A DNA stretch of 64,000 bases from Pseudomonadales bacterium (GCA_012103505.1 WLWP01000001.1:2480001-2544000); one strand, 5' to 3'. Shown: positions 40,272 through 49,463, numbered from the stretch's first letter. Program-made: numbers and translations. Notes: generated by a model from the letters alone, not told the origin.

Positions 40272-41842
40272 TGCACGTCTCGCTCCGCACACTACTTATC
40301 TCCCTGAATCTGATTGTTCTGCTGCTACCGCTAGCAGGCATACAACTCCTACGAATCTATGAATCAGCCCTCGTCCGACAAACGGAATCAGCTTTAATCG
40401 CTCAATCGGCCTTTATCGCGGCGTTCTACCGCTCTTTGATCCTCTCTGAGTATCAAGATGGCTGGATTGAACATAGCATTGATCCGCCATCGGATAGGTC
40501 AGCAGAAGCCGAGATCCCCGCCAAACCGATCGTTTGGGTGCCTCGGGCTGCTGTGTTGGATTTAGCGAGTTCAGAAATACATGATCCCTTTCCAGATCCT
40601 GTGAGTGTTTCTAACCCCCGCCTCTCTAAAAACCCGCAACGTTTCCCAGCGGTAACCGATCGCCTCAATCCGACTCTCAAAGATGCGCAGTTAACGACTC
40701 TAGCGGGCATCCGCGTCGTAGATATAACTGGCACAATTATCGCCTCGACCGGCACCGATCTTGGAGAGTCCATCGCAAATAGTGCCGAGATATCGGGTGC
40801 GCTTGAGGGCAGATCGGTCAGCATGTTGCGAACGAAATCCGAAGTCCCAGAGCCTACTGCACTCGATTCCTTCAGCAGAACGAGCCGTATACGGGTCTTT
40901 GTCTCCGCCCCTATCCTCCTGGAGGATCGCATCATTGGCGCGGTCATGTTATCGCGCACACCACCAAGCATTATCCAAGCGCTATATGGAAAGCGCTGGC
41001 TTTTAGGTCAATCTTTTCTGGTCGTACTCACGCTCGTCGTGCTCATGTCTCTTATCGCGCACCGTTTGATCACACGACCGATCGAACGGATCGTATCTGC
41101 GGCAGAAGACATCTCCCATGGCAGAATTCATGCTCATCAAAAACTCGCTCGTCGTGATCCAGCCATAACCGAATTCATTCGACTGCAACACGCAATATCA
41201 AAAATGGCGGAGTCTCTCGAGGCAAGAGCCGAGTATCTGCAAAACTTCGTACGACACATATCACACGAATTCAAAACGCCACTGGCGGGAATTAAGGGAG
41301 CAACCGAACTCATTGAAGAACACGGTGAGAACATGCAAGCGGAGCAACTGCGAAAATTCCTGCAAAACATCACGTCTGACACAGACCGACTGCAGACTTT
41401 GACGGAACGTCTAAACCAACTCACTCAAGCGGAGTTGCGACCTCTAGAGGATCAACCAACTCACCTAACGGATATTGTGGCAAGCCTGCAGCGCAATTTT
41501 ACTGGACTTCAAATCAAAGCTGACGTGGCAAATGCCGGAGAGGTTGACGGGAGCCACTGTTCTTCTGCGTTAGAAATTCTCCTGACAAACGCCCAGCAAC
41601 ACGGCGCCAAGAATGTCGTGATCTCTGGCAAGCCCACAGAACTCATTGTGGAGAACGATGGCACGCCGATCTCGGCAGGTAATTCTGATCAACTCTTTAC
41701 GCCCTTTTTTACCACGCGTCGCGAACAAGGTGGTACTGGGTTGGGACTATCGATCGCAGCAGCACTTGTCGCAAAGATGGGTGCAGACCTAAGGCTGGCC
41801 AACGCCAACCCCGTCCAATTTACGATTGTCTGGCCCGACTAA
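40271..41842 (+). CDS. CreC-like sensor histidine kinase
   Basis: Membrane sensor kinase of 523 residues. The first helix (LLISLNLIVLLLPLAGIQLL) is followed by a periplasmic sensing region of about 200 residues (LAGIRVVDITGTIIASTGTD is Cache-like). A second helix (FLVVLTLVVLMSLIAHRLI) leads into HAMP, then the dimerisation helix FVRHISHEFKTPLAGIKGAT with the phospho-His. The ATPase domain has LLTNAQQHGAKNVVI (N box), a short DGTPIS in place of DNGxG, and GGTGLGLSIAAALV (G2). It is translated with the response regulator. A signal related to cell-envelope state is likely, given the surface-protein operon beside it; the ligand is unknown. Confidence 0.88.
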   Translation: MHVSLRTLLISLNLIVLLLPLAGIQLLRIYESALVRQTESALIAQSAFIAAFYRSLILSEYQDGWIEHSIDPPSDRSAEAEIPAKPIVWVPRAAVLDLASSEIHDPFPDPVSVSNPRLSKNPQRFPAVTDRLNPTLKDAQLTTLAGIRVVDITGTIIASTGTDLGESIANSAEISGALEGRSVSMLRTKSEVPEPTALDSFSRTSRIRVFVSAPILLEDRIIGAVMLSRTPPSIIQALYGKRWLLGQSFLVVLTLVVLMSLIAHRLITRPIERIVSAAEDISHGRIHAHQKLARRDPAITEFIRLQHAISKMAESLEARAEYLQNFVRHISHEFKTPLAGIKGATELIEEHGENMQAEQLRKFLQNITSDTDRLQTLTERLNQLTQAELRPLEDQPTHLTDIVASLQRNFTGLQIKADVANAGEVDGSHCSSALEILLTNAQQHGAKNVVISGKPTELIVENDGTPISAGNSDQLFTPFFTTRREQGGTGLGLSIAAALVAKMGADLRLANANPVQFTIVWPD

Positions 41843-41870
41843 GGAGCGGCTGCTGCCTCCGCAGCCCGCA

Positions 41871-43160
41871 TCACACGCAAGAAGTTTGTACCCCAGACCT
41901 TTTCAATCTCAGCCTCGTATAGCCACGTCGCACTAAGGCTTCGGTGACGACAAGTGCACCACTTGCATCAATAAAACCAGCGATGCCGCCACCATGGTTA
42001 AAGTCATTGCCTATACCCGCATGATCAATACCAATCCGATCAACGATGTAATCTATGTGATTGACGACGACCTCTGCACTTCCTTCTCCCAACAAATCAC
42101 TTATGGCCCCAGTATAGGCCTGTTGTGCCTCGCACCCTTCTATCTCCCAATAGAGCTCAAACGGGTAATCGTATTTCTGCGGCAACCCATGCTCTGTCCG
42201 TGTTTCTCGGATACGCCGATCAAGTTCCGGGTCATTGGAATCGAAAAGATAGCCCCGGAACGCTGCGACGTGGATAACACCACCTGTCGCACCAATCCGA
42301 TCGATTTCTTCATCAGATAAATTTCTGCGCACATTGGTTAACGCTTGAACGTTGGAGTGCGTGGCAAGAACTGGCGCCCGAGACAGCTCGATGGCTTGCA
42401 GAGCTGCTTGTTTTGAGAGTTGGCTAATATCGACCACTGCACCAAGATCATTGATGCGCTGTATCGCAGCAACCCCCAGCTCGGACAATCCACCGTGCTC
42501 CGCATCTGGTTCATAGCTGCTTGTTTCACCGTTATAAACCGGGCGAGAAGAGTCCGCGAAATCATTGTGTCCCATGTGGGTCAATGCGAATACACGGACA
42601 CCAGCCGCATGAAACTCGTCCACACCTTTCGGATCCAAGCCGAGTATACGCGCGTTCTGAAAACCGAGAATCATCGCTACCTGACCATTTTCGTGCGCCT
42701 CGACGATAGCTTCCGCACTTGTCGCAAGTACTGTTTTAGTCGTCGCGTCCGCGACTTGGGCGTGGATCGCGGCGACCTCTGCGTCTGCCTGCTGGCGAGC
42801 TTCAACAAACCCTGCTTCATCGCGGGGCCCGGGCCCAACAGCGGCCGCGACAACTACTGCATCGACACCACCCGCGTGCAACTTCACGGGCGCCACTCGA
42901 GACATGCCATCTGGACCTGCATATCTGGAAAGATTATCGGGAATCTCGATGTCCGCATGCGCATCTAGGACAAGTACCCGATCATGAATAGCGCGTGCGG
43001 TTGCTTGAATCTCAGCGTCTGTCCGCGCACTAGATGTTTCTGGTGCGGAGACTTCCAAGTCCCCTTCAACATTTTTACTAGCCTCAGCCTCTTCGTCTGG
43101 GCTACTACAAGACGCTGAAGTCAGAAGCCCTACCAATATCCACTTTGTAAAGTTGCTCAC
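41871..43160 (-). CDS. Membrane dipeptidase (M19) lipoprotein, frameshifted near the C terminus
   Basis: Zinc dipeptidase of the renal-dipeptidase family, exported as a lipoprotein (WILVGLLTSASCSS). The GTG start has AGGGGG 5 bp upstream. Metal-site segments are LVLDAHADIEIPDN (H-x-D), the Glu region around VFALTHMGHNDFADS, VVDISQLSKQA, PVLATHSNVQALTNVRRNLSD and GIDHAGIGNDFNHGGG. The family C-terminus is YTEAEIEKxWGxNFLRVM; here it is found in another frame directly after RRGYT, continuing to a stop at 41839 (GTNFLRVMRAAEAA). One missing base near 41920 explains this. So the product either has an altered 15-residue tail or the sequence has an indel error. Confidence 0.85.
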   Translation of the reverse strand: MSNFTKWILVGLLTSASCSSPDEEAEASKNVEGDLEVSAPETSSARTDAEIQATARAIHDRVLVLDAHADIEIPDNLSRYAGPDGMSRVAPVKLHAGGVDAVVVAAAVGPGPRDEAGFVEARQQADAEVAAIHAQVADATTKTVLATSAEAIVEAHENGQVAMILGFQNARILGLDPKGVDEFHAAGVRVFALTHMGHNDFADSSRPVYNGETSSYEPDAEHGGLSELGVAAIQRINDLGAVVDISQLSKQAALQAIELSRAPVLATHSNVQALTNVRRNLSDEEIDRIGATGGVIHVAAFRGYLFDSNDPELDRRIRETRTEHGLPQKYDYPFELYWEIEGCEAQQAYTGAISDLLGEGSAEVVVNHIDYIVDRIGIDHAGIGNDFNHGGGIAGFIDASGALVVTEALVRRGYTRLRLKRSGVQTSCV

Positions 43161-43267
43161 GCTACCCCCTATTAATTGTGCAGGAGAACTTAGCACGAGC
43201 ACTCGAAAAATGGCGAAAATAGTGTCACGCTTACCCGTTCAAGATCCTAGCTAAAGGCGTAAGTGAC

Positions 43268-44617
43268 ATGACCCAAGTATATCTAGGCAGCAGCGACGAA
43301 GAGCGAAAATCCCTAATTAGGAGATCGCGCTCAGGAGACATGACAGTCTCCAACAAAGAAGTTGCCAAAGCATTTGCCATCGACCCCAACTACGACCCTT
43401 ACGAGATTTCTCTGGATGAAATGGACCCGTCACATCCGTCGTTGTTTCTAAACGGTACTTCCTGGCCGCACTTTGAACGTCTACGTAACGAAGACCCAGT
43501 GCACTACCACGAAGAAAGTATGTTTGGTCCCTACTGGTCCATCACCAAGTACCAAGACATTATGTATGTCGATACCCACCATGATCTGTTTTCATCCTCG
43601 CAAACGAAGGGCGGCATTGCGCTCGGCGGCGTCCCTAATCGCGAAGACGAATATTCCCTACCCATGTTTATTCAAGAGGATCCACCAAAACATGATGATC
43701 AACGGCGAGTTGTGACACCCTTGTTCATGCCGAAAAGTTTGGCCGAGCTAGAACCCCTCATTCGTGAACGTGCCGGAAACATCTTAGACAATTTACCACG
43801 CAACGAAGAGTTTAACTGGGTTCGCCATGTCTCTGTTGAACTTACCGCCCAGATGTTAGCTACCTTGTTTGACGTGCCACAAGAAGATCGGCTTAAGCTC
43901 ATTGAGTGGTCCGATACAATCCAGAACCTCGCCGACCCGGAACAATTCGAAACTCCTGACGAAGGATTTAAGGTTCTGATGGAGTGTCTAACTTATTTTC
44001 AAGGATACTATGAGGCGCGCAAGAAAGAGCCGCCCAAGTTCGACTTGATTTCAATGCTGGCCCACGACCCGTCCACAAACAACATGAGCCCACAGGAACT
44101 ACTTGGCAACATCATGCTGTTGATCGTCGGCGGTAACGATACGACCCGTAATTCGATAACTGGCGGTGTGCTAGCGCTCAATGAACACCCCGATCAGTAC
44201 GAAAAACTACTACAGAATCCAGCAGTTATTAAGACGATGGTCCCAGAAATCGTGCGTTGGCAAACGCCGGTCGCCCACATGGCGCGGACCGCAAACCAAG
44301 ATACCGAAATTCACGGCAAGCAGATCAAAGCGGGTGATCGCGTGTGTATGTGGTACATCAGTGGCAATCGAGATGAAGATGCGATTGCGGATCCTAACGA
44401 ATTTCGCATCGACCGCCAAAACCCTCGACAACACACGGCCTTCGGCTATGGCATACACCGTTGCGTTGGCAATCGTCTGGCAGAAATGCAGCTCAACGTG
44501 ATGTGGGAAGAAATTATGAAACGTTTCCCCAAGGTAGAAGTGACGGGGGAACCGTTAGGCCTTGCCTCGAGCTTTATTCACGGCATTCGGGAATTGCCAG
44601 TAACAATTAGAGACTAG
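43268..44617 (+). CDS. Cytochrome P450, CYP153-like
   Basis: Soluble bacterial P450 of 449 residues. Against CYP153 alkane omega-hydroxylases as I recall them, matching blocks include EDPVHYHEESMFGPYWSITK, MFIQEDPPKHDDQRR, the I-helix LLIVGGNDTTRNSITGGVLA, VPEIVRWQTPVAHMART (E-x-x-R helix) and the heme loop AFGYGIHRCVGNRLAEMQL with the Cys ligand. It probably hydroxylates the terminal carbon of medium-chain alkanes or fatty acids. It needs a ferredoxin and reductase, which are not in the window. The ATG used has a weak AAGG upstream; an ATG 24 codons later has AGGAG too close. It is divergent from the M19 gene. Confidence 0.88.
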   Translation: MTQVYLGSSDEERKSLIRRSRSGDMTVSNKEVAKAFAIDPNYDPYEISLDEMDPSHPSLFLNGTSWPHFERLRNEDPVHYHEESMFGPYWSITKYQDIMYVDTHHDLFSSSQTKGGIALGGVPNREDEYSLPMFIQEDPPKHDDQRRVVTPLFMPKSLAELEPLIRERAGNILDNLPRNEEFNWVRHVSVELTAQMLATLFDVPQEDRLKLIEWSDTIQNLADPEQFETPDEGFKVLMECLTYFQGYYEARKKEPPKFDLISMLAHDPSTNNMSPQELLGNIMLLIVGGNDTTRNSITGGVLALNEHPDQYEKLLQNPAVIKTMVPEIVRWQTPVAHMARTANQDTEIHGKQIKAGDRVCMWYISGNRDEDAIADPNEFRIDRQNPRQHTAFGYGIHRCVGNRLAEMQLNVMWEEIMKRFPKVEVTGEPLGLASSFIHGIRELPVTIRD

Positions 44618-44660
44618 TCAAACAACAAGGGTACCGACCTATGGAAGGTGCCCCTAAGAC

Positions 44661-45581
44661 ATGACTCAGTTTCTTGTCCGCAGGCTTGTTTTCGCCGCGA
44701 TAACGTTTTTCACGATCGTCACGGTTGTCTTTTTTCTCGTCCGGATTGCTCCCGGTGGCCCCTTTGACGGGGAACGCCGTCTGCCTCCAGAAATCGAACA
44801 GAACTTGCGTGCCGCATACAATTTAGACGCACCACTCTACGAACAATACGGGCGCTTTATGGCTCGCCTCGTGCAGGGAGATCTCGGCCCCTCTTTCAAG
44901 CAAAAAGACTTTTCTATAAACGAACTGATCGCAGCCGGACTGCCCGTCAGCATGGGCCTCGGCATCTCTGCTTTGCTAGTGGCTCTGTTTCTCGGATTAC
45001 TGTTGGGGACTGCGGCTGGTTTCAATCAAGGCACGGCAATAGATCGGACGCTGATGGGTTTGAGTAACTTCAACCTAGCCATACCGACGATCGTCTCGGC
45101 ACCCTTGATGGTGTTGTTTTTCAGCGTCATTTTGTCGCTGTTCCCGGCAGGTGGCGCAGATTCAATCTGGCACTTCGTCCTCCCAACGTTTGCGCTGGCT
45201 ATACCATTTAGTGCAGAACTGGCACGTCTAGTCCGTGGTGGTGTCGCTGAAGCGATGTATGAGCCGCACGTGCGAACCGCCTATGCAAAAGGTATCGGCA
45301 CTGTCCGGACCATTAATCGACACGTGCTGCCTATCGCTGTGCTGCCTATGATCTCTTATCTGGCACCCGCCGCAGCGGGTCTACTGACAGGGACAGTGGT
45401 GATTGAGCAGGTCTTTAACTTACCTGGCATTGGACGTTACTTCGTCGACGGCGCGTTAAATCGCGACTACACCTTGGTGATGGGCGTCACGATTGTCTAT
45501 TCCCTGGCCATCTTAATATTCAATTTGATCGCAGACATCGCCTATGGCTTGGTTGACCCCAGGATCCGGGTAAGCCAATGA
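44661..45581 (+). CDS. Peptide/nickel-type ABC transporter permease (DppB/OppB family)
   Basis: Inner-membrane permease of 306 residues. The N-terminal OppB-type TPR-N region reads FLVRRLVFAAITFFTIVTVV and VRIAPGGPFDGERRLPPEI. Six helices follow, and the EAA loop that docks the ATPase is in YAKGIGTVRTINRHVLPIAV. It overlaps the next permease by 4 bp. No solute-binding protein or ATPase gene is adjacent, which is unusual since these operons normally are oppABCDF. The substrate cannot be told. Confidence 0.88.
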   Translation: MTQFLVRRLVFAAITFFTIVTVVFFLVRIAPGGPFDGERRLPPEIEQNLRAAYNLDAPLYEQYGRFMARLVQGDLGPSFKQKDFSINELIAAGLPVSMGLGISALLVALFLGLLLGTAAGFNQGTAIDRTLMGLSNFNLAIPTIVSAPLMVLFFSVILSLFPAGGADSIWHFVLPTFALAIPFSAELARLVRGGVAEAMYEPHVRTAYAKGIGTVRTINRHVLPIAVLPMISYLAPAAAGLLTGTVVIEQVFNLPGIGRYFVDGALNRDYTLVMGVTIVYSLAILIFNLIADIAYGLVDPRIRVSQ

Positions 45582-46474
45582 AATCGCGACGGCTACCGTT
45601 AACCTCAATAATCGCGCTGACCATCCTGTCCACTGTCATGCTCGCCACTGCATTCGGTCCTGTTGTGAGCAGTTATGACAGTGAAAGCATCGACTGGGAA
45701 CATCTCGAACAACCGCCGTCGCTCTCGCATTGGTTTGGTACAGATGTCATCGGCCGGGACCTATTCGTCCGCACGATGGAGGGAGCCCGGATATCCTTTA
45801 CGGTCGCTCTTCTGACCACGGTTGTGAGTCTCAGCATCGGGATTCCTTGGGGTGCTGTAGCGGGGCTGCTCGGCGGCGCTGTCGACCAGCTTATGATGCG
45901 AATCGTCGACGGGATCTATTGCTTGCCAGGCTTGCTGATCGTCATTCTTTTGGTCGTGTTGTTCGGTCAAAACCAATACATCCTCTTTGCTGGACTTGGC
46001 ATGATTTCCTGGCTCAACATCGCTCGAATCGTGCGTGCCCAGACACTGCGCTTGCGTCAAAGCCCGTTCATCCAGGCGGCAAAGGGTCTGGGGGCTTCAA
46101 CACCACAGATCGTCATCAAACACGTCCTGCCAAATATGATCGGGCCGATCATCGTCTATTCGACACTAATGATCCCTGGTGTCATTTTGGCAGAAAGCTT
46201 CATCAGTTTTCTTGGTTTAGGCATACAAGAACCCAACACAAGCTGGGGCGTTCTAGTATCGGATGGGACACAAACGATGGAGTCTTCGCCATGGATTCTG
46301 ATTTTTCCTGGTCTCTGTCTGGCTTTGACCGTCTGGTGTCTCAACACACTTGGGGACACAATGCGGGATCGCCTGGACCCTACATCAGCAGAGCGAAGGG
46401 GGGTTACTCGTCCTGAGCCAGCTAGGAATCACTTTCCTTGTCCACTCGAGCAACGAAGTTTCGTAGCGACTTAA
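45578..46474 (+). CDS. Peptide/nickel-type ABC transporter permease (DppC/OppC family)
   Basis: Second permease of the pair, 298 residues as read. It has the N-terminal OppC-type domain with HWFGTDVIGRDLFVRTMEGA, five or six helices and the EAA loop AAKGLGASTPQIVIKHVLPN. The usual end of the family, LGDTMRDRLDP, is present, but the chain then runs on for 25 unusual residues through a GGGGGG run and overlaps the convergent mscS-like gene by 53 bp. One more G in that run would stop translation at 46416, before the neighbouring gene. The tail is therefore doubtful; the permease core is complete. Confidence 0.83.
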   Translation: MKSRRLPLTSIIALTILSTVMLATAFGPVVSSYDSESIDWEHLEQPPSLSHWFGTDVIGRDLFVRTMEGARISFTVALLTTVVSLSIGIPWGAVAGLLGGAVDQLMMRIVDGIYCLPGLLIVILLVVLFGQNQYILFAGLGMISWLNIARIVRAQTLRLRQSPFIQAAKGLGASTPQIVIKHVLPNMIGPIIVYSTLMIPGVILAESFISFLGLGIQEPNTSWGVLVSDGTQTMESSPWILIFPGLCLALTVWCLNTLGDTMRDRLDPTSAERRGVTRPEPARNHFPCPLEQRSFVAT

Positions 46475-47441
46475 CTTGTTGTTCGCGCCATGCAATTTCT
46501 AAACGCGCACCATCGTCCTCGCTCTTCTTCAACTCTGCAATTTCACCCTGAATGCTACCAATTTGATCATGGAAGCGTTCAATTCGAGCTGCGATCTCTG
46601 CCTTGTCGAACATAAGCTCTTCAACGCGACCTGGTTCCGGGCCACTTTCTTCTGGCGCGCCAGCAGGTACCAACGGACGACTAATCTGTCTTTGGTTCAT
46701 GACGGTCGGTGACATGACCTCTATGTTGGCTTCATGCAGGGTATCCAACATGGCCCCTTTGAGTTCCGTCTTCTTACTAACAAGTTTACTAACATCATCA
46801 AGAAAACCAGTGATCTTATATTCGACTGCATGATCACCAAGACCAAGTATCTGAACGAATGGGTCCCTTAAGCCGACCCTCTCAGCGGCCTCGCGCAACT
46901 GAATCCTCACTTGCTCTCTGTGCACGTCGTAACCAATCGAAACCTGAGCTGAAATAAGCGTTCCACTCTGATCTACAACTTTCACCGGGTTGGTGATCAC
47001 GAAAATGTTCGGCAGGGTTACGGTGTCCCTATCTTCGCTCTGTATCTCAGTGTGAAGCAGCGTTTTCACTCGGACTCGACCAAAATGCTCACCAACCTCG
47101 ATGAAGTCTCCGGTCCTGAAGCTACCAATAATCTTGAGTGTCAATCCAGCCATCGCGTTGCTGACGAAGGTCGTTGATGACAGTGCAATTATGGCGGTAA
47201 TGACTAAGCCAAAGAGGCTTAAGAGCTGACCGCGTGTTTCAACTTCAAAAGGCAGCGCCAAAAGCAAGACAACGACCGCCACCAACAAGATGACAATCTG
47301 CGAAAACTGCTTGTACAGCCGATTATTAGGCTGCTGAGAAAACGTTTTACCCAATAGCCAGTAGACTGCGAAGGTGCCTCCCACGGTGATTAACACCGGC
47401 AAACCCCAAGCTACTATTCCGCTTACATCAAATGTTGGCAT
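46422..47441 (-). CDS. MscS-family mechanosensitive channel
   Basis: Small-conductance mechanosensitive channel of 339 residues. Three membrane helices are seen; the third is LFGLVITAIIALSSTTFVSN followed by the pore-lining AMAGLTLKIIGSFRTGDFIE. The beta domain (VGEHFGRVRVKTLLHTEIQS, DTVTLPNIFVITNPVKVV) and the alpha/beta vestibule (VGLRDPFVQILGLGDHAVEY) are normal. An added C-terminal coiled coil (AEIAARIERFHDQIGSIQGE onward, about 60 residues) goes beyond the canonical protein. It releases solutes under osmotic downshock. It is 9 bp behind the PLP decarboxylase gene and may be co-transcribed. Confidence 0.88.
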   Translation of the reverse strand: MPTFDVSGIVAWGLPVLITVGGTFAVYWLLGKTFSQQPNNRLYKQFSQIVILLVAVVVLLLALPFEVETRGQLLSLFGLVITAIIALSSTTFVSNAMAGLTLKIIGSFRTGDFIEVGEHFGRVRVKTLLHTEIQSEDRDTVTLPNIFVITNPVKVVDQSGTLISAQVSIGYDVHREQVRIQLREAAERVGLRDPFVQILGLGDHAVEYKITGFLDDVSKLVSKKTELKGAMLDTLHEANIEVMSPTVMNQRQISRPLVPAGAPEESGPEPGRVEELMFDKAEIAARIERFHDQIGSIQGEIAELKKSEDDGARLEIAWREQQVKSLRNFVARVDKESDS

Positions 47442-47450
47442 TTACTATCC

Positions 47451-48842
47451 TCATACAACTAAGCAACTTGCGGCCCGGTCAAGCTCTTCGAGCAAGGTCA
47501 CAATCTGTTCCCGATGGGTACGATGACTAAGAATCGAGATTCGCACCGCAAACTCACCGTCCAAGACGGTTCCTGACAGATAGACTTTCCCAGCCGAATT
47601 GATCTCGTCTAGAAAATGTCGATTCAATCCCTCAGAGTCATCGGTCGTCCCAGTCTTTGAGACAAGGCGGAACGCAAACGTTGAGAGATCTGGCTTGTTC
47701 AGTAATTGAAAGTGACTGCAGTTGCTCATCTCATCAAACGCGTACTGGGCTAAATCGAGTTTTTCATCCAACGCCTCGGAAAACGCATCTTCACCGTGCA
47801 GCATTAGTGGTAACGCCACCTTAAGACCGCGATGCTCTCGCGACAGTTCTACGGACAGGCTAAAAGGGTCAAGGTGCGCTCGCGATCGGTCAAGATCAGG
47901 CATGTACTCACCACGCAGTTCATGCGCTTCGATCAAACTATCGCGATCCTTGACCAAAATTCCCCCGGTACCATAAGGTAGGAACAACCCTTTGTGTGGG
48001 TCGAGGGTCACCGAGTCTGCCTCGGCTATCCCCGCAAGTTGTTTCTGACCACGATCGGTTAACAGGAAAGCTCCTCCGTAGGCTGCGTCTACGTGATACC
48101 AAAGTCCTTCCGCCTGGGCGATAAGCGCAAGCTCTGACATCGGATCAACACTCCCTGTGTTGGTCGTACCTGCTGAACCCACAAGAAAGAACGGCGTGAG
48201 TCCATCTGAACGATCAGCCGCGATCTGTCGCTTGAGCGCTGCCGTGTCTATGCGAAAGTCCGCATCGGAAGCCACGATCCGAATGTTGCGCGCGGAAAAT
48301 CCTGCTAGGTTCGCCGCCTTCATGACTGAATGATGTGTCTGATCCGAGCAATAAAGGATGCCTAACAGGAAGTTTTCTGGAAGCCTCGCGCGTCGTGCCG
48401 TAACAAGCGCCGTAAAGTTCGCAAGGGAGCCACCCGTTGTGAGCACACCCGCAAAACCAGGTCCATAGCCGATCCAGCGGGCAAAAGTTTCAACGACCTG
48501 GAATTCTAGATCGGCAAGCCTGGGCGCCGCGAAGTGGGCCGTCCCGTATCGATTCATGGTTTTGACGATCCAGTCCGCCAAGGCTGAAGTAACCAAGCCT
48601 CCGCCCGGAATGTAGGCCATGAAACCAGGATGCGCGGCATTAAACCCGGAAGAGAATAACGACTTCAAAAACGTTTGGAGATCTTCTGCACGTGGGGGCG
48701 CGTCTTCAGTCTGTAGAACCGCTTGCGTACCAAGCAGATCGAGCTCTTCCTGCAAGAAATCTTGAATCGTACCGGTAAGCTCTGCCCACTGCTCAACCGA
48801 CGGATCAAGCGCTAGTCGTTGTAATTTTGGCCATGCATCCAT
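47451..48842 (-). CDS. PLP-dependent amino-acid decarboxylase (group II)
   Basis: Pyridoxal-phosphate decarboxylase of the DDC/GAD/PanP family, 463 residues. The N-terminal domain has SGFNAAHPGFMAYIPGGGLV. The PLP domain has GVLTTGGSLANFTALVTARR, SDQTHHSVMKAANLAGF, GSAGTTNTGSVDPM, WYHVDAAYGGAFLL with the PLP-binding Asp, and SVTLDPHKGLFLPYGTG with the Schiff-base Lys. Substrate could be an aromatic amino acid, glutamate, aspartate or 2,4-diaminobutyrate; the sequence does not decide. It precedes the mscS-like gene on the same strand. Confidence 0.87.
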   Translation of the reverse strand: MDAWPKLQRLALDPSVEQWAELTGTIQDFLQEELDLLGTQAVLQTEDAPPRAEDLQTFLKSLFSSGFNAAHPGFMAYIPGGGLVTSALADWIVKTMNRYGTAHFAAPRLADLEFQVVETFARWIGYGPGFAGVLTTGGSLANFTALVTARRARLPENFLLGILYCSDQTHHSVMKAANLAGFSARNIRIVASDADFRIDTAALKRQIAADRSDGLTPFFLVGSAGTTNTGSVDPMSELALIAQAEGLWYHVDAAYGGAFLLTDRGQKQLAGIAEADSVTLDPHKGLFLPYGTGGILVKDRDSLIEAHELRGEYMPDLDRSRAHLDPFSLSVELSREHRGLKVALPLMLHGEDAFSEALDEKLDLAQYAFDEMSNCSHFQLLNKPDLSTFAFRLVSKTGTTDDSEGLNRHFLDEINSAGKVYLSGTVLDGEFAVRISILSHRTHREQIVTLLEELDRAASCLVV

Positions 48843-48908
48843 TCGTTGATGGTATCACGGCCCTAAAAATTACCTCCCTGAATCAGCCCTAACTATGGCG
48901 AACACACG

Positions 48909-49463
48909 TTAGGGCGGAAAGTCATTGAATAGCGCTGGCACTGCCCGAGCGATGACGTCGTCGGCACGATCACGGTCCTTGGGGTACAAGCTCGTCTCAA
49001 CCCATCCCCGCCAAATCGGATTATCCAAGTGAAAGACATCTGCACTCAGGAACCCAATTGTCCGTATATCCATTCGAGTCGCAGATCCGGGATCAATGCG
49101 TTCCCAACAGTCCAGTTCATCACAGGGAGAGCCTGCGCTTTCGTATCTCACAAGCTCACGCCTTGTGTTCAAAGCAACAACAAGCTGCGTGTCTGCTTGA
49201 TCGTCTGCACCATTTTCGCGGGAAACTACAAACCCCTTTTTTTGAAGTTCCGCTTCGATGGCATGTTGCAGCGAACGCACAACAATCGGGCTAACGTAAC
49301 CTGTCTTGTCGCTAACTTGGACACCGACACCACCCTGCCACGAGATCCGTTTAACGCTGTCTAGATAACCTGGCTCGACGGTACACTGCGAACCTTGATC
49401 TAACATGGTTTGACACGCTGCAGTAGCGGTTAGAAGGACTAACACCACAATTTTTCTTATCAC
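48909..49463 (-). CDS. Lipoprotein with DUF4136-like domain
   Basis: A 184-residue lipoprotein: VVLVLLTATAACQT has a clear lipobox. The mature part contains SLQHAIEAELQKKGFVVSRE, ADTQLVVALNTRRELVRY and DNPIWRGWVETSLY, then DDVIARAVPALFNDFPP. The order helix, strand with D/TDL-v-V, WRG-W, then a C-terminal helix ending in FPP is that of DUF4136 outer-membrane lipoproteins. The start is GTG. Two Cys pairs (SPCDELDCWERI) are extra. It is divergent from the MFS gene. Function unknown. Confidence 0.72.
   Translation of the reverse strand: MIRKIVVLVLLTATAACQTMLDQGSQCTVEPGYLDSVKRISWQGGVGVQVSDKTGYVSPIVVRSLQHAIEAELQKKGFVVSRENGADDQADTQLVVALNTRRELVRYESAGSPCDELDCWERIDPGSATRMDIRTIGFLSADVFHLDNPIWRGWVETSLYPKDRDRADDVIARAVPALFNDFPP

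Noticed and set aside
44620-44655. GGGTACC/GGTGCCC hairpin after the P450 gene as a terminator
   Set aside because: Seven-pair stem with an 11-base loop but no T-tract; too weak to call.
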